From positions 1 to 5,856 of the forward strand of contig JABWAM010000156.1 of assembly GCA_013360985.1 (NCBI GenBank): a stretch of DNA of 5,856 bases, read 5' to 3'. The notes beneath the pieces were generated by a model, which worked only from the letters and a program-made list of their open reading frames with translations, was not told where the DNA came from and did no database searches. This DNA is from Verrucomicrobiia bacterium. GTDB lineage: Bacteria > Verrucomicrobiota > Verrucomicrobiia > JABWAM01. Every line of letters starts with the position of its first letter. Within the stretch, counting starts at the first letter, position 1. Positions 5,738 to 5,856 of this stretch are shown piece after piece. Position numbers and translations under genes: made by a program.

Positions 5738-5856
5738 GTGTCCTGGATTTCGCGCAACCTCTGGCTGATCCCGCTCCTTCCCTTCGCGGCGGCGGGCGTC
5801 ACCGCGTTGTTCCCGCGCGCCTGGCGGCGCGCGGCGGCGGCCCTCGCCCTCGCGGG
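5738..5856 (+). CDS. nuoL: NADH-quinone oxidoreductase subunit L, 5' part only (cut by window edge)
   Basis: A frame opens with GTG at 5738 and runs to the end of the window without a stop, giving about 39 residues (SWISRNLWLIPLLPF near the start, then a second hydrophobic run after an RAWRR basic patch). The NLWLIPLLPF segment followed by a hydrophobic helix is typical of the first helix of NuoL, the large antiporter-like proton-pumping subunit (ND5 homologue). Position right after nuoK matches the standard nuoJ-K-L-M-N order, and that context carries much of the assignment. No ATG is available just upstream in this frame, so GTG is the likely start. The rest of the gene, around 600 residues in the family, lies beyond the window. 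Confidence 0.8.
   Translation, partial: MSWISRNLWLIPLLPFAAAGVTALFPRAWRRAAAALALA

Noticed and set aside
4770..5802. Long minus-strand frames opposite nuoJ, nuoK and nuoL.
   Set aside because: They are shadows of three firmly identified nuo genes and are highly charged and without motifs.

Overview
The window is a high-GC bacterial chromosome segment (roughly two-thirds G+C by eye). It carries four ordinary metabolic or respiratory genes that look complete, one more partial gene at the right edge (nuoL), an unassigned aldolase, and a conspicuous family of about 300-bp interspersed repeats. Protein style, weak Shine-Dalgarno signals, the repeats and the genes together suggest a Gram-negative from the Planctomycetota/Verrucomicrobiota side of the tree, with Verrucomicrobiota (Opitutales-like) my best guess. 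This is inference from remembered similarity, not a computed placement.

Layout. Positions 1-437 hold two head-to-tail copies of the repeat: a truncated copy A (1-135) and a full-length copy B (136-437). Next come two divergently transcribed genes. On the minus strand (448-1440) is a DRE-TIM/HMGL-like aldolase of unknown substrate. On the plus strand (1669-3183) is an FAD-dependent carotenoid desaturase of the CrtI/CrtN family. They share a 228-bp intergenic region that should hold both promoters. A third repeat copy, C (3276-3574), lies in inverted orientation just after the desaturase. Copies B and C therefore bracket the divergent pair as a roughly 300-bp inverted repeat, each placed at the 3' end of the neighbouring gene and in the same orientation relative to that gene's transcription.

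From 3632 to the right edge runs a tight operon for the membrane arm of respiratory complex I: nuoH, nuoJ, nuoK and the start of nuoL, with 4-bp gaps between H-J and J-K and a 58-bp pyrimidine-rich gap before L. The products are proton-translocating membrane subunits of NADH:quinone oxidoreductase. nuoI, which commonly sits between nuoH and nuoJ, is absent here, and no nuoG lies upstream. The peripheral-arm genes must be elsewhere if the complex is complete.

The least explained element is the repeat. It is about 300 bp, has short imperfect terminal inverted repeats (CCCAAATCC-type ends), a core of nested GC-rich palindromes and no convincing coding capacity. It resembles a MITE-like non-autonomous element or a large structured intergenic repeat. 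No defence system, CRISPR array, tRNA or rRNA is visible.
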